The notes: generated by a model from the letters alone, not told the origin. DNA of 64,000 bases from Salinibacterium sp. UTAS2018 (GCF_004118935.1 NZ_CP035375.1:2790001-2854000), one strand, 5' to 3'. Counted from the first letter of the stretch, positions 36,695 through 46,767 are shown. Numbers and translations: made by a program.

Positions 36695-39618
36695 TGCCCA
36701 ACCCCTACCTCAGCGGTACCTTCGCTGACCGCCACATCGGAACGGATGCCGCAGCCCAGGCCAGCATGCTGGCCGCGGTCGGCTACGACAGCCTCGAAGC
36801 GCTCGTGGAGGCCGCGGTCCCGCCGGCCATTCACCAGACTCCGGTCGAAAACTCGTCCATCCCGGCTCCCGCCTCGGAGCGGGAAGCGCTCGCCGAACTG
36901 CGCGCACTCGCTGGCGCGAATAAGGTTCGCCGCAGCATGATCGGTCTCGGCTACTACGACACCATCACGCCCGCCGTCATCAAGCGCAACGTGCTGGAGA
37001 ACCCGAGCTGGTACACGGCGTACACGCCATACCAGCCCGAGATCTCGCAGGGTCGCCTTGAGGCGCTCATCAACTTCCAGACGATGGTGGCTGACCTCGC
37101 GGGTATGACCACCACGAACGCATCGATGCTCGATGAGGGCACCGCGGCTGTCGAGGGAATGCTCCTCGCTCGCCGTGCCGCTCGCGTCGAGTCGCCCGTT
37201 TTCATCGTGGATGCCGACACGCTTCCGCAGACCAAGGCCCTGTTGGCGAACCGCGCAGAGGCTCTCGGGATTGAGCTTGTCGAGCTCGACCTGGCCACGT
37301 TGGGGGCGAACCCCGAGCTGCCGGAGTGCTTCGGCGCGCTCATCCAGTACCCGGGTGCAACCGGTCGCGTGTGGGATTCCAGCGAGGTTATCGCTGCGGT
37401 CAAGGCTCACGGCGGACTCGCTGTCGTCGCCGCCGACCTGCTCGCTCTCACTATTCTCAAGTCTCCGGGCGAGCTCGGCGCCGACGTTGCCGTGGGCACC
37501 ACGCAGCGCTTCGGCGTTCCGATGGGCTTCGGCGGACCGCACGCCGGCTACATGTCGGTGCGCAAGGGTCTCGAACGCCAGCTGCCTGGTCGTCTCGTTG
37601 GGGTCTCTCAGGATGCCGCGGGCAACCCCGCCTACCGTCTCTCCCTGCAGGCACGTGAGCAGCACATCCGCCGCGAGAAGGCGACCTCCAACATCTGTAC
37701 CGCTCAGGTGCTGTTGGCGGTCATGGCATCCATGTACGCCGTGTATCACGGACCGCAGGGGCTCAAGCGGATCGCTCAGCGCATCCACCACGACACCGCC
37801 AAATTCGCCGCGCGCTTGACCGCTGCCGGCTTCACGGTCGAGAACGAGACTTTCTTCGATACCCTGACGGTCACGAAAAAGGGCCAGGCTCAGGCGATTG
37901 CCGCCAAAGCGCTCGAGAGCGACATCCTGCTCTATGTAGTGGATGCCGACACCGTACGTCTGAGCTTCGACGAAGTATCGACGCAGCCCTACGCCGGAAT
38001 GCTCGCGGCGCAAGAGAACGATCTCGCCGATGCCTTCGGGCTGGAGGGCGGTTACACGACGCCGCTCGACGACGCCAGCATCCCTGAGGCCCTCAACCGC
38101 ACGAGCGAGTACCTCACGCACCCCGTCTTCAACACGCACCGCTCGGAGACGAGCATGATGCGCTACCTCAAGTACCTGGCTGACAAGGACTACGCGCTCG
38201 ACCGCGGCATGATCCCGCTTGGCTCGTGCACGATGAAGTTGAACGCTGCGACCGAGATGGAAGCGGTGAGCTGGCCGGAATTTGCGGGCATCCACCCCTT
38301 CGCTCCTGCCGAAGATGTCTCGGGTTACCTCGTCATGATTTCGCACCTCGAATCATGGCTCACCGAGGTCACCGGGTACGACACCGCATCGCTGCAGCCG
38401 AACGCGGGCAGCCAGGGTGAGCTTGCCGGTTTGCTCGCCATCCGTGGCTACCACCGTGCAAACGGCAACCCGGAGCGCACCATCTGCCTGATTCCGTCGA
38501 GCGCGCACGGCACGAACGCCGCCAGCGCGATGCTCGCCGGAATGCGCGTGGTTGTCGTCGCCTGTGATGATCTCGGCAACGTTGACCTCGATGACTTGCG
38601 CGCCAAGATCGCCGAGCACGCGAGCGAAATCGCCGCCCTGATGATCACCTACCCCTCCACCCACGGTGTTTACGAGCACGAAGTGCGTGAAATCACGCAG
38701 GCTGTGCACGATGCGGGCGGTCAGGTCTACGTTGACGGTGCCAACCTCAACGCCCTGCTCGGTTACGCGCGGTTTGGCGACTTCGGCGGCGACGTCAGCC
38801 ACCTCAACCTGCACAAGACCTTCTGCATCCCTCACGGTGGTGGCGGTCCCGGCGTGGGGCCCGTCGTCGCGAAGGCGCACTTGGCTAAGTTCTTGCCCGG
38901 TCATCCGATGGCTCAGAGCCAGCATCATCCCGCGTTCGACATGCAGACCGGTGCTGCGGGTCCGTATGTTCACGCTGGGGGAGCGGTCAGCGCTGCACCC
39001 TACGGAAGCCCGAGCATTCTGCCCATCACGTGGGCGTACGTGCGCATGATGGGATCGGCGGGCCTCAAGGCTGCCACCGGTGCTGCGGTGCTCTCGGCCA
39101 ACTACGTTGCAGTACGCCTGCGCGAGCACTTCCCGGTGCTCTATGCCGGCGATAACGGCTTGGTTGCTCACGAGTGCATCCTCGATCTGCGTCCGCTTAA
39201 GGAGGCGACCGGCATCGACAACAACGATGTCGCCAAGCGCCTCATTGACTACGGTTTCCACGCGCCGACGATGTCGTTCCCGGTATCGGGCACGCTCATG
39301 GTCGAGCCCACAGAGAGCGAAGACCTCGCCGAGCTCGACCGTTTCATCGACGCGATGATTGCGATCAAAGAAGAGGCGGATGCCGTAGCAGCCGGAAAGT
39401 GGCCAGCCGACGACAACCCCCTCATCAATGCCCCGCACACAGCGCATTCGGTGATCGCTGGTGACTGGGAGCACTCCTATTCGCGGGAGCAGGCGGTTTA
39501 CCCGTTGAGCTCGCTCGTTTCAGGCAAGTATTGGCCCCCGGTTCGTCGCGTTGACAACGCGTATGGTGACCGCAACTTGGTCTGCTCGTGCCCGCCTATT
39601 GAGGCCTTCGCCCAGTAG
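36694..39618 (+). CDS. gcvP: Glycine dehydrogenase (decarboxylating), P protein
   Basis: 974 residues, the full single-chain P protein: an N-terminal half ([43 protein letters not shown] in outline, with the EISQGRLE helix) and a catalytic half with the PLP lysine in [20 protein letters not shown] (about residue 709) and [10 protein letters not shown]. It decarboxylates glycine and loads the lipoyl arm. gcvL is not in the window. The operon ends in a strong hairpin at 39654. Confidence 0.98.
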   Translation: MPNPYLSGTFADRHIGTDAAAQASMLAAVGYDSLEALVEAAVPPAIHQTPVENSSIPAPASEREALAELRALAGANKVRRSMIGLGYYDTITPAVIKRNVLENPSWYTAYTPYQPEISQGRLEALINFQTMVADLAGMTTTNASMLDEGTAAVEGMLLARRAARVESPVFIVDADTLPQTKALLANRAEALGIELVELDLATLGANPELPECFGALIQYPGATGRVWDSSEVIAAVKAHGGLAVVAADLLALTILKSPGELGADVAVGTTQRFGVPMGFGGPHAGYMSVRKGLERQLPGRLVGVSQDAAGNPAYRLSLQAREQHIRREKATSNICTAQVLLAVMASMYAVYHGPQGLKRIAQRIHHDTAKFAARLTAAGFTVENETFFDTLTVTKKGQAQAIAAKALESDILLYVVDADTVRLSFDEVSTQPYAGMLAAQENDLADAFGLEGGYTTPLDDASIPEALNRTSEYLTHPVFNTHRSETSMMRYLKYLADKDYALDRGMIPLGSCTMKLNAATEMEAVSWPEFAGIHPFAPAEDVSGYLVMISHLESWLTEVTGYDTASLQPNAGSQGELAGLLAIRGYHRANGNPERTICLIPSSAHGTNAASAMLAGMRVVVVACDDLGNVDLDDLRAKIAEHASEIAALMITYPSTHGVYEHEVREITQAVHDAGGQVYVDGANLNALLGYARFGDFGGDVSHLNLHKTFCIPHGGGGPGVGPVVAKAHLAKFLPGHPMAQSQHHPAFDMQTGAAGPYVHAGGAVSAAPYGSPSILPITWAYVRMMGSAGLKAATGAAVLSANYVAVRLREHFPVLYAGDNGLVAHECILDLRPLKEATGIDNNDVAKRLIDYGFHAPTMSFPVSGTLMVEPTESEDLAELDRFIDAMIAIKEEADAVAAGKWPADDNPLINAPHTAHSVIAGDWEHSYSREQAVYPLSSLVSGKYWPPVRRVDNAYGDRNLVCSCPPIEAFAQ

Positions 39619-39653
39619 TTCACAGAGGGCGAACCCGCTAGTTTTCTAGCGAA

Positions 39654-39701
39654 AAACGGCGCGTGCACAGTCGATCCAGTTCGACGGTGCACGCGCCGTT
39701 T
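39654..39701 (+). terminator. Rho-independent terminator of gcvTHP
   Basis: AAACGGCGCGTGCA pairs with TGCACGCGCCGTTT (14 bp, perfect) around a 20-base loop that has a smaller GTCGA/TCGAC stem. TTTGTGTG follows. Confidence 0.8.
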
Positions 39702-39703
39702 GT

Positions 39704-39725
39704 GTGTCCCCATAAAGTGGGACAC
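39704..39725. promoter_or_regulatory. Inverted repeat upstream of the second SBP-VWA gene
   Basis: GTGTCCC-CATAAAGT-GGGACAC is a perfect 7-base inverted repeat about 150 bp before the gene start. Operator or RNA hairpin cannot be told apart. Confidence 0.4.
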
Positions 39726-39875
39726 CAGTGTTCTATTGGGCGCGCTGCGAGAACGCTCAACTTTCCGTGGCCGCGGCTGGATATTGTCGTACCAGTTGTT
39801 GTAGTGTGCGTTTGGTGTATGGCGAGTGGTCGACCCGACGATCTCATATCGCTTTCTCACCGACTGGAGACCTCA

Positions 39876-41624
39876 GTGACGACACGACGGCACCGCCACC
39901 GTAAGACATTTTGGCAACGCTGGAAGAAGCGTTGGTGGCTTGTACCCATCGCTCTAGTTTCCATTGCTTCTCTTGCTCTCGCCGGCATTCAGTTCGGTGC
40001 GATCGGGTGGATTACCAATGCTGTGACGCCGTTTGCGGGCGGCTGTAGCGACACCCGTCCCGTCGTCATCGCTGCTGATCCGTCGATAGCTCCCACGCTC
40101 ACGGCGGTTGCCGCAGATTTCGACGCTGCGGAAGGTAACTGCACGTCCACCGAAGTGCGCTCCTTGCTGTCGGCCGACACGGCTGCGCTCTTCGCCTCGG
40201 GTGCTTCGGGCGATCTCGATGCGTGGGTTCCTGACTCGGCTGCGTGGCTTGACCGCGTCGAGTCGATGGCGTCGTCATTGGGCCGCACCGCTCCCGAGCT
40301 CGAAATCACGGATTACGTAGCCAGCACGCCTGTCGTTCTTGCGACGTCAGCGGCTCAGGTCTCAACTCTGGGCGACGAACCCCTGTCGTGGGGATCATTG
40401 CTTTCCGGCACAGTAGCAACGCTGCTGCCCGATCCCGAAGCTTCTACGGCCAGCCTCGCTGGTTTAGCGCAACTGAAGTCGGTGTCCTCTGCCGAGGATC
40501 CGCGCCAGTTCGCCGGCGCCATGCTCGCCATCGGAAAAACAATCCCGCAGTCGACTGAGGAAGCATTCGAGCTCGCCGCAGAAGCCGCGGTACCGACCGT
40601 GGTCATCACGACCGAGCGCGAAGTGGCGGCGTACAACACGGCATCGCCGTCCTCGCCAGTCGTTGCGGTCTATCCTTCAGACGGCACCGTCGAGCTCACC
40701 TACCCCTTCGTCGAAATCGTGGGAGCGGGAAGTGACGCGGATGCTGCTGGGGCAGCGGGCACCGATGCATCCTCTGCCGTGGCCGCCGACTCGGCCGAGA
40801 CGGATGACTCCAGCAAGCTCCTCACCGCTTTCGCCGCAGCGACGCGATCGTCAGTCGAGCTGCTGGCGGGTGAGGGTTTCCGTGATGCTGATGGCGGGGG
40901 AGCCCTGCGTGTAACGGGGGTGCCTGAGGTTGCCACTGAGGCCAAGCCGACAGCGGATGCCGCGGTGCAGATCGAGATTCTGCGTTCGTGGAGTGTTCTG
41001 ACGCTCCGTTCGCGACTGCTCGTGGTGATCGACGTTTCCGGTTCCATGCTCGATCCAGCCAACAACGGGCTGCGTCGTATCGATGTCTTCCAACTGGCTG
41101 CGGGCGAAGCGCTCTCGAAATTCTCGGGAGAAGCCGAGCTCGGGGTGTGGGCGTTCTCGCAGAACCGTATCGGAACCCAAGACTGGGAACCGCTTTCTCC
41201 GATCGAGCCTCTCTCTGACCCGGCTCACGTAGCGCAGATTAACGGTGTCGTCGCGTCGTTGCCTGATCAGATCTACGGCTACACGGGCTTGTACGACACG
41301 ATCCTGGCGGCGGTAAAACACGTCAAGGAAGATTATGACCCGTCAAAGATCAACTCGGTGTTGCTCATTACTGATGGCTACAACGAGGACGATGACGGCA
41401 TCAGCCTCGACGCTCTCTTGAAGAGCTTGAAGGAGCTCGAAGATCCCACGCAGCCGGTTCCGGTGATTCTGATCGGGTTCGGTCCTGACACCGACTTGGA
41501 GTCGATGACGGAGATTGCTCAGTCAACGGGCGGTGCCGCCTATTCGGCGACGGTTCCCGAAGACCTCGGCAAGGTGCTTGTGGATGCGCTGAGTCAGCGT
41601 TCGTGCCGACCTAACTGCACCTAG
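39876..41624 (+). CDS. Membrane-anchored solute-binding/VWA fusion protein 2
   Basis: 582 residues, the same plan and almost the same length as the protein at 30437. A very basic N-terminus (TTRRHRHRKTFWQRWKKRWW) and one membrane helix lead to a solute-binding-like domain (VVIAADPSIAPTLTAVAADFD, DLDAWVPDSAAWLDRVE, TYPFVEIV) with an Ala/Asp-rich low-complexity insert at about 285-310. The VWA domain has MIDAS DVSGSM at 386, YTGLYD and TDGYNED, and the same SCRPNC tail. GTG 39876 has GGAGA five bases upstream; the frame is open to 39663. The ligand and partner are unknown. Confidence 0.85.
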   Translation: MTTRRHRHRKTFWQRWKKRWWLVPIALVSIASLALAGIQFGAIGWITNAVTPFAGGCSDTRPVVIAADPSIAPTLTAVAADFDAAEGNCTSTEVRSLLSADTAALFASGASGDLDAWVPDSAAWLDRVESMASSLGRTAPELEITDYVASTPVVLATSAAQVSTLGDEPLSWGSLLSGTVATLLPDPEASTASLAGLAQLKSVSSAEDPRQFAGAMLAIGKTIPQSTEEAFELAAEAAVPTVVITTEREVAAYNTASPSSPVVAVYPSDGTVELTYPFVEIVGAGSDADAAGAAGTDASSAVAADSAETDDSSKLLTAFAAATRSSVELLAGEGFRDADGGGALRVTGVPEVATEAKPTADAAVQIEILRSWSVLTLRSRLLVVIDVSGSMLDPANNGLRRIDVFQLAAGEALSKFSGEAELGVWAFSQNRIGTQDWEPLSPIEPLSDPAHVAQINGVVASLPDQIYGYTGLYDTILAAVKHVKEDYDPSKINSVLLITDGYNEDDDGISLDALLKSLKELEDPTQPVPVILIGFGPDTDLESMTEIAQSTGGAAYSATVPEDLGKVLVDALSQRSCRPNCT

Positions 41625-41652
41625 CCGCTGGGGCGGCCGGATTCAGTCGACG

Positions 41653-42075
41653 TCAGCGGGTCTCGTTGTCGTCACTGATGCTGACGATCCAGTTAACCGC
41701 GTAGCGGTCCGTGACCATTCCGAAAATGCCGCCCCATACGGCGGGTTCAAGCGGCATGTCGATAGTGCCGCCGTCGCAGAGTTTTTCCCAGTAGCTCTCA
41801 ACCGCTGCTTTTTCGCTGAGGAAGCCCCCAATCGAGATCGATATCGATCCGCCGGGGGTGTATTCCATGCTTTTTGGGGTGTCCGCCATCATGAGCGTGA
41901 GCCCTGCTGGCGACTCAAGTTGCCCGTGCATGACCCACTCTTGTTCTTCCGGAGTTTCGTTGGCCTGAAAATCAGCGAACGTATGAATTTCCGTGGTTCC
42001 GCCGAACACGGATTGGTAGTAGGCAAGCGCTTCGCGGGCGTTGTCGCGAAAACTGAGGTAGGGATTGGACTTCAT
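41653..42075 (-). CDS. VOC (PhnB/glyoxalase-like) family protein
   Basis: 140 residues: NPYLSFRDNAREALAYYQSVFGG, MHGQLESPAGLTLMMADTP, SISIGG and EPAVWGGIFGMVTDRYAVNWIVSI. This is the PhnB/YjdN-like group of the vicinal oxygen chelate fold, usually metal-linked or antibiotic/substrate-binding. The function cannot be narrowed. ATG 42075; a GyrI-like gene lies upstream in the same direction. Confidence 0.9.
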   Translation of the reverse strand: MKSNPYLSFRDNAREALAYYQSVFGGTTEIHTFADFQANETPEEQEWVMHGQLESPAGLTLMMADTPKSMEYTPGGSISISIGGFLSEKAAVESYWEKLCDGGTIDMPLEPAVWGGIFGMVTDRYAVNWIVSISDDNETR

Positions 42076-42119
42076 GGTCGTTCCTTCCAGAGGGAGCGGT
42101 GTGTACGAAAAGTGTGTTG

Positions 42120-42596
42120 CTAAAAACTGGCGAGAACGACGGGAAACTCGATTCGCGTCAGTAGCTGATCCTCGGCGACATCTGCCGGACTGTTGAGGTA
42201 TATCTCACGGGGTGCCCCGGCATATGTGTGGCCGTGCTCCGCAAACCAGTCGAAAATGGCGCTGTAGGTGGCTTTGAGGTCGGTGTAACTGCCGGCGTGA
42301 GTCGCAGTCGCGACAACACCACCCGGCAGTTCGTGCGAGCGGAGAGTCGGATGCTCGACGAATGCTTCAGCGACGGGAACACACACTTCGCACGCCCAGG
42401 GGAGGTTGGGTCTCATCTCCTCGGCGTACACGGCGATTATCGGCCCCGTGGTTGCGAGGTGAGCGTCAGCGGTGCGGGCCCTGAGATCATCGATCGCGGC
42501 AGCCATATCCGCAGGCAGCGTTGCTGTTGTGGTGGCAAAATCTAGTCCCGCCACCAGTTGCGTGGCCACGGTCTCAACAGTGATTTTCGGTGACAT
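42120..42596 (-). CDS. GyrI-like (AraC effector-binding) small-molecule binding protein
   Basis: 158 residues with the SRPBCC-unrelated GyrI-like fold pattern: IIAVYAEEMRPNLPWACEVCVPVAE, LPGGVVATATHAGSYTDLKATYSAIFDWFAEHGHTYAGAPREIYLNSP. Such stand-alone domains bind hydrophobic ligands or gyrase. The frame extends to 42671, but ATG 42596 (MSPKITVE) gives the usual start. It ends 44 bp before the VOC gene start and probably shares its transcript. Confidence 0.85.
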   Translation of the reverse strand: MSPKITVETVATQLVAGLDFATTTATLPADMAAAIDDLRARTADAHLATTGPIIAVYAEEMRPNLPWACEVCVPVAEAFVEHPTLRSHELPGGVVATATHAGSYTDLKATYSAIFDWFAEHGHTYAGAPREIYLNSPADVAEDQLLTRIEFPVVLASF

Positions 42597-42735
42597 ACGA
42601 GACACTTTACGATCTGCTCGCGCTCGGCGATACTCAAAGTTTCGCAATGGCGGATGCCGCCGCAGCCGCAATTGCCTTGCGGTCTACGTGTCGTCGTCGC
42701 TCTGAGCTATCGCAGGGCTTGGGGTCTCAGAAAGG

Positions 42736-44301
42736 TCAGCGTTTGCGGCCCCGATGGCTGGGGGGAGCATCCATGGACAAAGTTTCTCCGCGAAAGAACT
42801 GGGGACTCTTGACGGCCTGCCAGATCATCACGGCAATGCCAACAACGATAACCGTGAGACCGAGCAGGAAGACCAACCCGATCCCGCCGATGCTGGACCC
42901 GCTGCCATAGTTCGGGTCCATGCTGTCGATCAGGGTGATGAAGAACAGGGCGGCGAGAATCATGCCACCCACCAGTGGGAAGAGCAGCGTGAAGAATACG
43001 TTGCGAATGGAATCGAACCACTGGTGCCGGAAGTACCAGACGCACGCAAAGGCGGTGATGCCGTAGTAGAACGAGATCATCATGCCCAGTGCAGTGATCG
43101 TGTCCCAAAGCACGTTTTCACTGACGAATCGCATGACAGCGTAGAACGTTGATGCCACCACTGACGAGACGATTACTGCGTAGCCCGGGGTAAGAAAACG
43201 TGGGCTGACGGCAGCAAACTTCTTGGGCAGAGCGCCGTAGTGCCCCATGGCCAGCAGGGTGCGCGCAGGCGACACAAATGTCGACTGCAGCGACGAGGCG
43301 GAACTAGTGAGTACCGCCAACGACACCATAAAGGCGAGAGGCCCGAGAATGGGCGCAGCGAGGGCGAAGAACACGTTGTCTTGAATGTCGGGGTTGCCGA
43401 GGCCGAACTCGCCCGTGCCGGTCCCGGCAAACATCAGAAGAGAAATCGCCAGCAGCAGATAAAGGGTCACGATGAGCACGACGGTCAGCGTGGCGGCCCG
43501 GCCGGGCGTGCGGTCGGGGTCTTTCGTTTCCTCATTCATCGTGAGGGTGACATCCCATCCCCAGAAGATGAAGATCGACAGCGAAAGGCCCGCGGCGACG
43601 GCGCTGAACGATGTCACGGCGAAGGGATTGAACCATTCCCAGCTGAGCGCCGAGGGGTCGAAGCCGTTGCCATTTGCCACGGCAACGATGGCGGTGCCGG
43701 CGAAAAACAACAGAACCAATAGTTGAAAGCTGACGAGAAAGTATTGCAGCCGCTGGGTGGTCTGCATATCGCGATAAGAAATGAGGGTCGCGCCCAGCAT
43801 GAAAAGCAGGCAGACCAGGACATTGACGAATGGATTCGTTGCTAGGTCGGCGATCTCGGGCTTGCCGGCAAGCTGCGCGATGAGGAGGAAAAGAAAGTCG
43901 ACGGCGATCCCGGCAAGATTCGACAAGACCAGGATGGTGGCAGCGATAAGCCCCCACCCCGCCATCCATCCCACCCAGGGACCGAACGCGCGGGTGGCCC
44001 AGGTGAAGGAGGTTCCCGAGTCCGGCATGCGATTGTTGAGCTCGCGGTACCCGAAGGCCACCAAGAGCATCGGAATAAAGCCGATCAGGATGATCGCGGG
44101 TACTTGAAAACCGACCGCCGAAACAGTCGGGCCGAGTGCTGCGGTCAAGGTGTAGGCGGGCGCGATGCACGAGATGCCAATGACAACGGCGCCGATTAAC
44201 CCCACCGTTCCTTGCGATAGTCCCTTGGAGCTGATGCCGCGGTTGTTCTCCGAACCATCGGAGGTAACCGGTGCGGCGCTATTGTCTGCGGCACTCATCA
44301 C
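42736..44301 (-). CDS. APC family amino-acid permease
   Basis: 521 residues with 12 predicted helices. The N-terminal helix 1 block SQGTVGLIGAVVIGISCIAPAYTLTAALGPTVSAVG and FGYRELNNRMPDSGTSFTWATRAFGPWVGWMAGW are typical of the amino acid-polyamine-organocation superfamily. The transported solute is not readable. Its ATG overlaps the stop of a universal stress protein gene by four bases. Confidence 0.9.
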   Translation of the reverse strand: MMSAADNSAAPVTSDGSENNRGISSKGLSQGTVGLIGAVVIGISCIAPAYTLTAALGPTVSAVGFQVPAIILIGFIPMLLVAFGYRELNNRMPDSGTSFTWATRAFGPWVGWMAGWGLIAATILVLSNLAGIAVDFLFLLIAQLAGKPEIADLATNPFVNVLVCLLFMLGATLISYRDMQTTQRLQYFLVSFQLLVLLFFAGTAIVAVANGNGFDPSALSWEWFNPFAVTSFSAVAAGLSLSIFIFWGWDVTLTMNEETKDPDRTPGRAATLTVVLIVTLYLLLAISLLMFAGTGTGEFGLGNPDIQDNVFFALAAPILGPLAFMVSLAVLTSSASSLQSTFVSPARTLLAMGHYGALPKKFAAVSPRFLTPGYAVIVSSVVASTFYAVMRFVSENVLWDTITALGMMISFYYGITAFACVWYFRHQWFDSIRNVFFTLLFPLVGGMILAALFFITLIDSMDPNYGSGSSIGGIGLVFLLGLTVIVVGIAVMIWQAVKSPQFFRGETLSMDAPPSHRGRKR

Positions 44302-45182
44302 TGAGATTCTTTCGCTAGGGAGTTTCGGGGAACGACAATCATGGGAACGGTTAGTTCGTGGAGCATCTTGGCCGCGGTGGAACCGAGAAAGAGGCGTCGC
44401 CGACGGGCGAGGCGGCTAGAGCCGACCATCGCGATTTCGCCGGGCTCCCATTCCAGATGCTGCACCGCATCCTCGATGCTGGTGCCGCGCGCGACAACCG
44501 CCTCGGCTGCGATAGCGGAGGGTAGTGCTGCTCGTGCACTGGCTAACACATCGTCGGCGTGCGCAGCCCCGGTGATGCGGATAACTCCGGTGTCGACCGA
44601 GGGAGGTAGGTCGACAGTGACGAGCGACAACAACCGCAGGCGTGCCCCGGTTGCCGAAACCAGCGCGAGTGCTTCGTTCATCAGCGCTCCGGCGCCGGGT
44701 CGTGTGCCAACGGCTGCCGTGATCCGCGTTATGCCGACGGAATCATCAGTGTTGCGCGATCCCTCCGGTGCGAGCACGACCGGGATCTCGGCAGAGTGGA
44801 GCAACGTCGTTGCTACCGTTCCCAAGCGGTGACGGCCGAGCCTGCCACCGCCCGCCGTGCCGATCACGATGTGGGTCGCCTTCAGATCTTTCGCTGCCGC
44901 CATGAGCCCTTCGGCGAAAGACTCACCGAATCGGATGTGGGTGTTGCTAGTGATAGCCGGATTGATTGTTGCGGCGGCATCGCTAAGCCACTTCTCGGCA
45001 GTGTCGAGAAGGTAGCGGTCATAGCCGGCATCAGACGGATCGATCACATTCCTGCCGTTGCCCGGCAGAATGAGCACGACATCCAATTGTGCCCCGGATG
45101 CGACAGCGAGTCGTGCTCCGAGAGCGACGGCATCTAGGCCGGCGTTCGTTGCGGTGTAGCCGACGACAACGCGGCCGCTCAT
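44298..45182 (-). CDS. Universal stress protein, tandem Usp domains
   Basis: 294 residues with two Usp domains. The first (about 1-150) has the nucleotide loop VIGTAGGGRLGRHRLGTVATTLL; the second (about 155-290) has MVGSSRLARRRRLFLGSTAAKMLHELTVPMIVV. The G-x2-G-x9-G(S/T) pattern suggests ATP binding. It is translationally coupled to the downstream permease (ATGA overlap), so it may regulate transport. Start ATG 45182. Confidence 0.92.
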   Translation of the reverse strand: MSGRVVVGYTATNAGLDAVALGARLAVASGAQLDVVLILPGNGRNVIDPSDAGYDRYLLDTAEKWLSDAAATINPAITSNTHIRFGESFAEGLMAAAKDLKATHIVIGTAGGGRLGRHRLGTVATTLLHSAEIPVVLAPEGSRNTDDSVGITRITAAVGTRPGAGALMNEALALVSATGARLRLLSLVTVDLPPSVDTGVIRITGAAHADDVLASARAALPSAIAAEAVVARGTSIEDAVQHLEWEPGEIAMVGSSRLARRRRLFLGSTAAKMLHELTVPMIVVPRNSLAKESQ

Positions 45183-45401
45183 GAGGCGGCCAGCACGTCG
45201 TTTATTCCTGAAGGTTCCGCACGCATTGTTGCGGGACTATGCCTGATCTCCAGCATCTCGACTCCTCTGTCTACCCCGAGAGTACAGCCAGTTCTTGCTT
45301 CCCATTGTCAACGACGGCAACAAAGTTTCGGTCGACGAGAGAACGCTTGCCGAGCGCTGTTTATTGATGCTCATTCGCGCGCACTGCGCACGTTGATTGC
45401 G

Positions 45402-46190
45402 TTACTTGCTGGGGGCGGAGCCGAGGAGTTCCGGGAAGGTAGCTGCCGCCCAGCCGTAGCCCACGAAGATGGCGGCGTCGATGAGGGTGTGAGCAATGAC
45501 GAGGGGGAGTACGCGACGATAACGGGTGTAAAGCCAGCCGAAGAGTAGCCCCATGGCAATGTTGCCGATGAAGGCTCCAATGCCCTGATACAGGTGATAA
45601 GTGCCGCGGAGCACGGCGGTCGACAGAATGATTTGCCAACGGCCCCAGCCAAGGTCGCCCAGCCGGGCGTACAAGTACCCGATCACGATTACCTCTTCGG
45701 TGATCCCGGCTCGGAGCGCAGAAAGAAGCAGCACGGGCACCGTCCACCAGTACTGGTCGAGCGCTGCAGGAACAACGTTGACCGTCACGCCGAGCGCGCG
45801 CCCTCCGAGGTAAACGGCGATGCCGGGGATTCCGATCACGAGGGCGAGTGCTAAGCCGCTCATTCCGTCGCGAAGTGGGCGAGTGAAGTCGATTCCCAAG
45901 CGAGAAAGCCGTGGTTTCTGAGCATTCCAGAGGAGAAAAGCAACGAGCGCTACCGGCGCTAGGTCGAACGTGATGCCGAGCACTTGATAGATCAGATCGA
46001 ACGTCGGGCGAGCGCTAAGCGAGGAGTTGAGAGTCGCAGTCTGTTGTGAAAGCGCCTCAGTGCGGGTGAGCCGATTGGTGATCGAGACGATCGAGTACAC
46101 CGCGGATGCTCCGAGCGAGAGCGCAAGCACGAGCGAGATTTCGCTCCAGATTCTGCCTCGCGAGGCGAGAACGGGCGGTGCTGAGCTCAC
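45402..46190 (-). CDS. CPBP family intramembrane glutamic endopeptidase
   Basis: 262 residues, multi-helix. The CPBP/Abi active-site motifs are present: GITEEVIVIGYLYARL (EExxxR-like, here EEVIVIGY), RGTYHLYQGIGAFIGNIAMGLLFGWLYTRYRRVLPLVIAHTLIDA with two conserved histidines. Such proteases process or cleave membrane substrates. The frame extends to 46400; GTG 46190 overlaps the DCC gene stop by four bases (GTGA), which supports coupling. The EExxxR motif has Tyr/Gly rather than a clear Arg at the usual spacing, so activity should not be assumed. Confidence 0.83.
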   Translation of the reverse strand: MSSAPPVLASRGRIWSEISLVLALSLGASAVYSIVSITNRLTRTEALSQQTATLNSSLSARPTFDLIYQVLGITFDLAPVALVAFLLWNAQKPRLSRLGIDFTRPLRDGMSGLALALVIGIPGIAVYLGGRALGVTVNVVPAALDQYWWTVPVLLLSALRAGITEEVIVIGYLYARLGDLGWGRWQIILSTAVLRGTYHLYQGIGAFIGNIAMGLLFGWLYTRYRRVLPLVIAHTLIDAAIFVGYGWAAATFPELLGSAPSK

Positions 46191-46588
46191 GCGGCGGGGC
46201 GCGTTGCGCAGGCCGGTGTTCCGCCAGGCAGGCGGTGGCGAAAGCGCGCGACGAAACGGTAGCCGAGCGCAGCGATAGTGCTGAACGGCTCGGTTGCGAT
46301 GAGGTGCCCGAGGAAGCGCCATCCGAATGTCGGTTGGCTCCGCAGAAGCAGGGAAAATGCGAGGTGGCCGGCGAACTGTCGAGTAGGAGTCACGAACCAC
46401 GCTGCTGTATCGACATCATCTTGGCTGAGTGCGTAGTCGTCGAGATCGATCCATTGCCAGGGTGTTGTGGCGGGAAAAGTGGGGAGAAGAGCCTCAAGGC
46501 GATTCACCCAGAGCGTGCAAAAAGCACAATCTCCGTCGAAGATCAGAACGGGTTCTGCGGGGCTCAAAGTCGGGCTCGAATGCGACAT
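46187..46588 (-). CDS. DCC family thiol-disulfide oxidoreductase-like protein
   Basis: 133 residues. The family name motif DGDCAFC is present near residue 19, giving a CxxC pair in a thioredoxin-like fold, followed by WQWIDLDDYALSQ and GHLAFSLLLR. DCC proteins are poorly characterised. It is followed with a four-base overlap by a CPBP protease gene. Start ATG 46588. Confidence 0.9.
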   Translation of the reverse strand: MSHSSPTLSPAEPVLIFDGDCAFCTLWVNRLEALLPTFPATTPWQWIDLDDYALSQDDVDTAAWFVTPTRQFAGHLAFSLLLRSQPTFGWRFLGHLIATEPFSTIAALGYRFVARFRHRLPGGTPACATRPAA

Positions 46589-46738
46589 GCAACGATGTTA
46601 ACTCACGATGCTGAGCGCGAGTCCCGCGGTGTTTGCGCACCATTTCTGTGAATTACATTCTTTGTGCGCGAAATAACTGCAAAGTCTGCACATAATCTTC
46701 ACGGGCGTTACCGCTGTGTAACGTTTGGCTTTACAGTT

Positions 46739-46767
46739 TTGATTGGGGTACCCCCCCGATTTAGGGT
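46739..46767 (+). promoter_or_regulatory. Candidate promoter of the peptide importer operon
   Basis: TTGATT (46739-46744), a 17-base spacer containing GGTACCC, and TAGGGT (46762-46767). It would give a leader of about 65 bases before the TTG start at 46838. Confidence 0.4.

Noticed and set aside
36202..38346. A 714-residue open frame on the minus strand
   Set aside because: It is antisense to gcvT, gcvH and gcvP and shows no domains.
45183..45401. A search for tRNA or other small RNA in this 219-bp gap
   Set aside because: No T-loop pattern, stem or promoter was seen.
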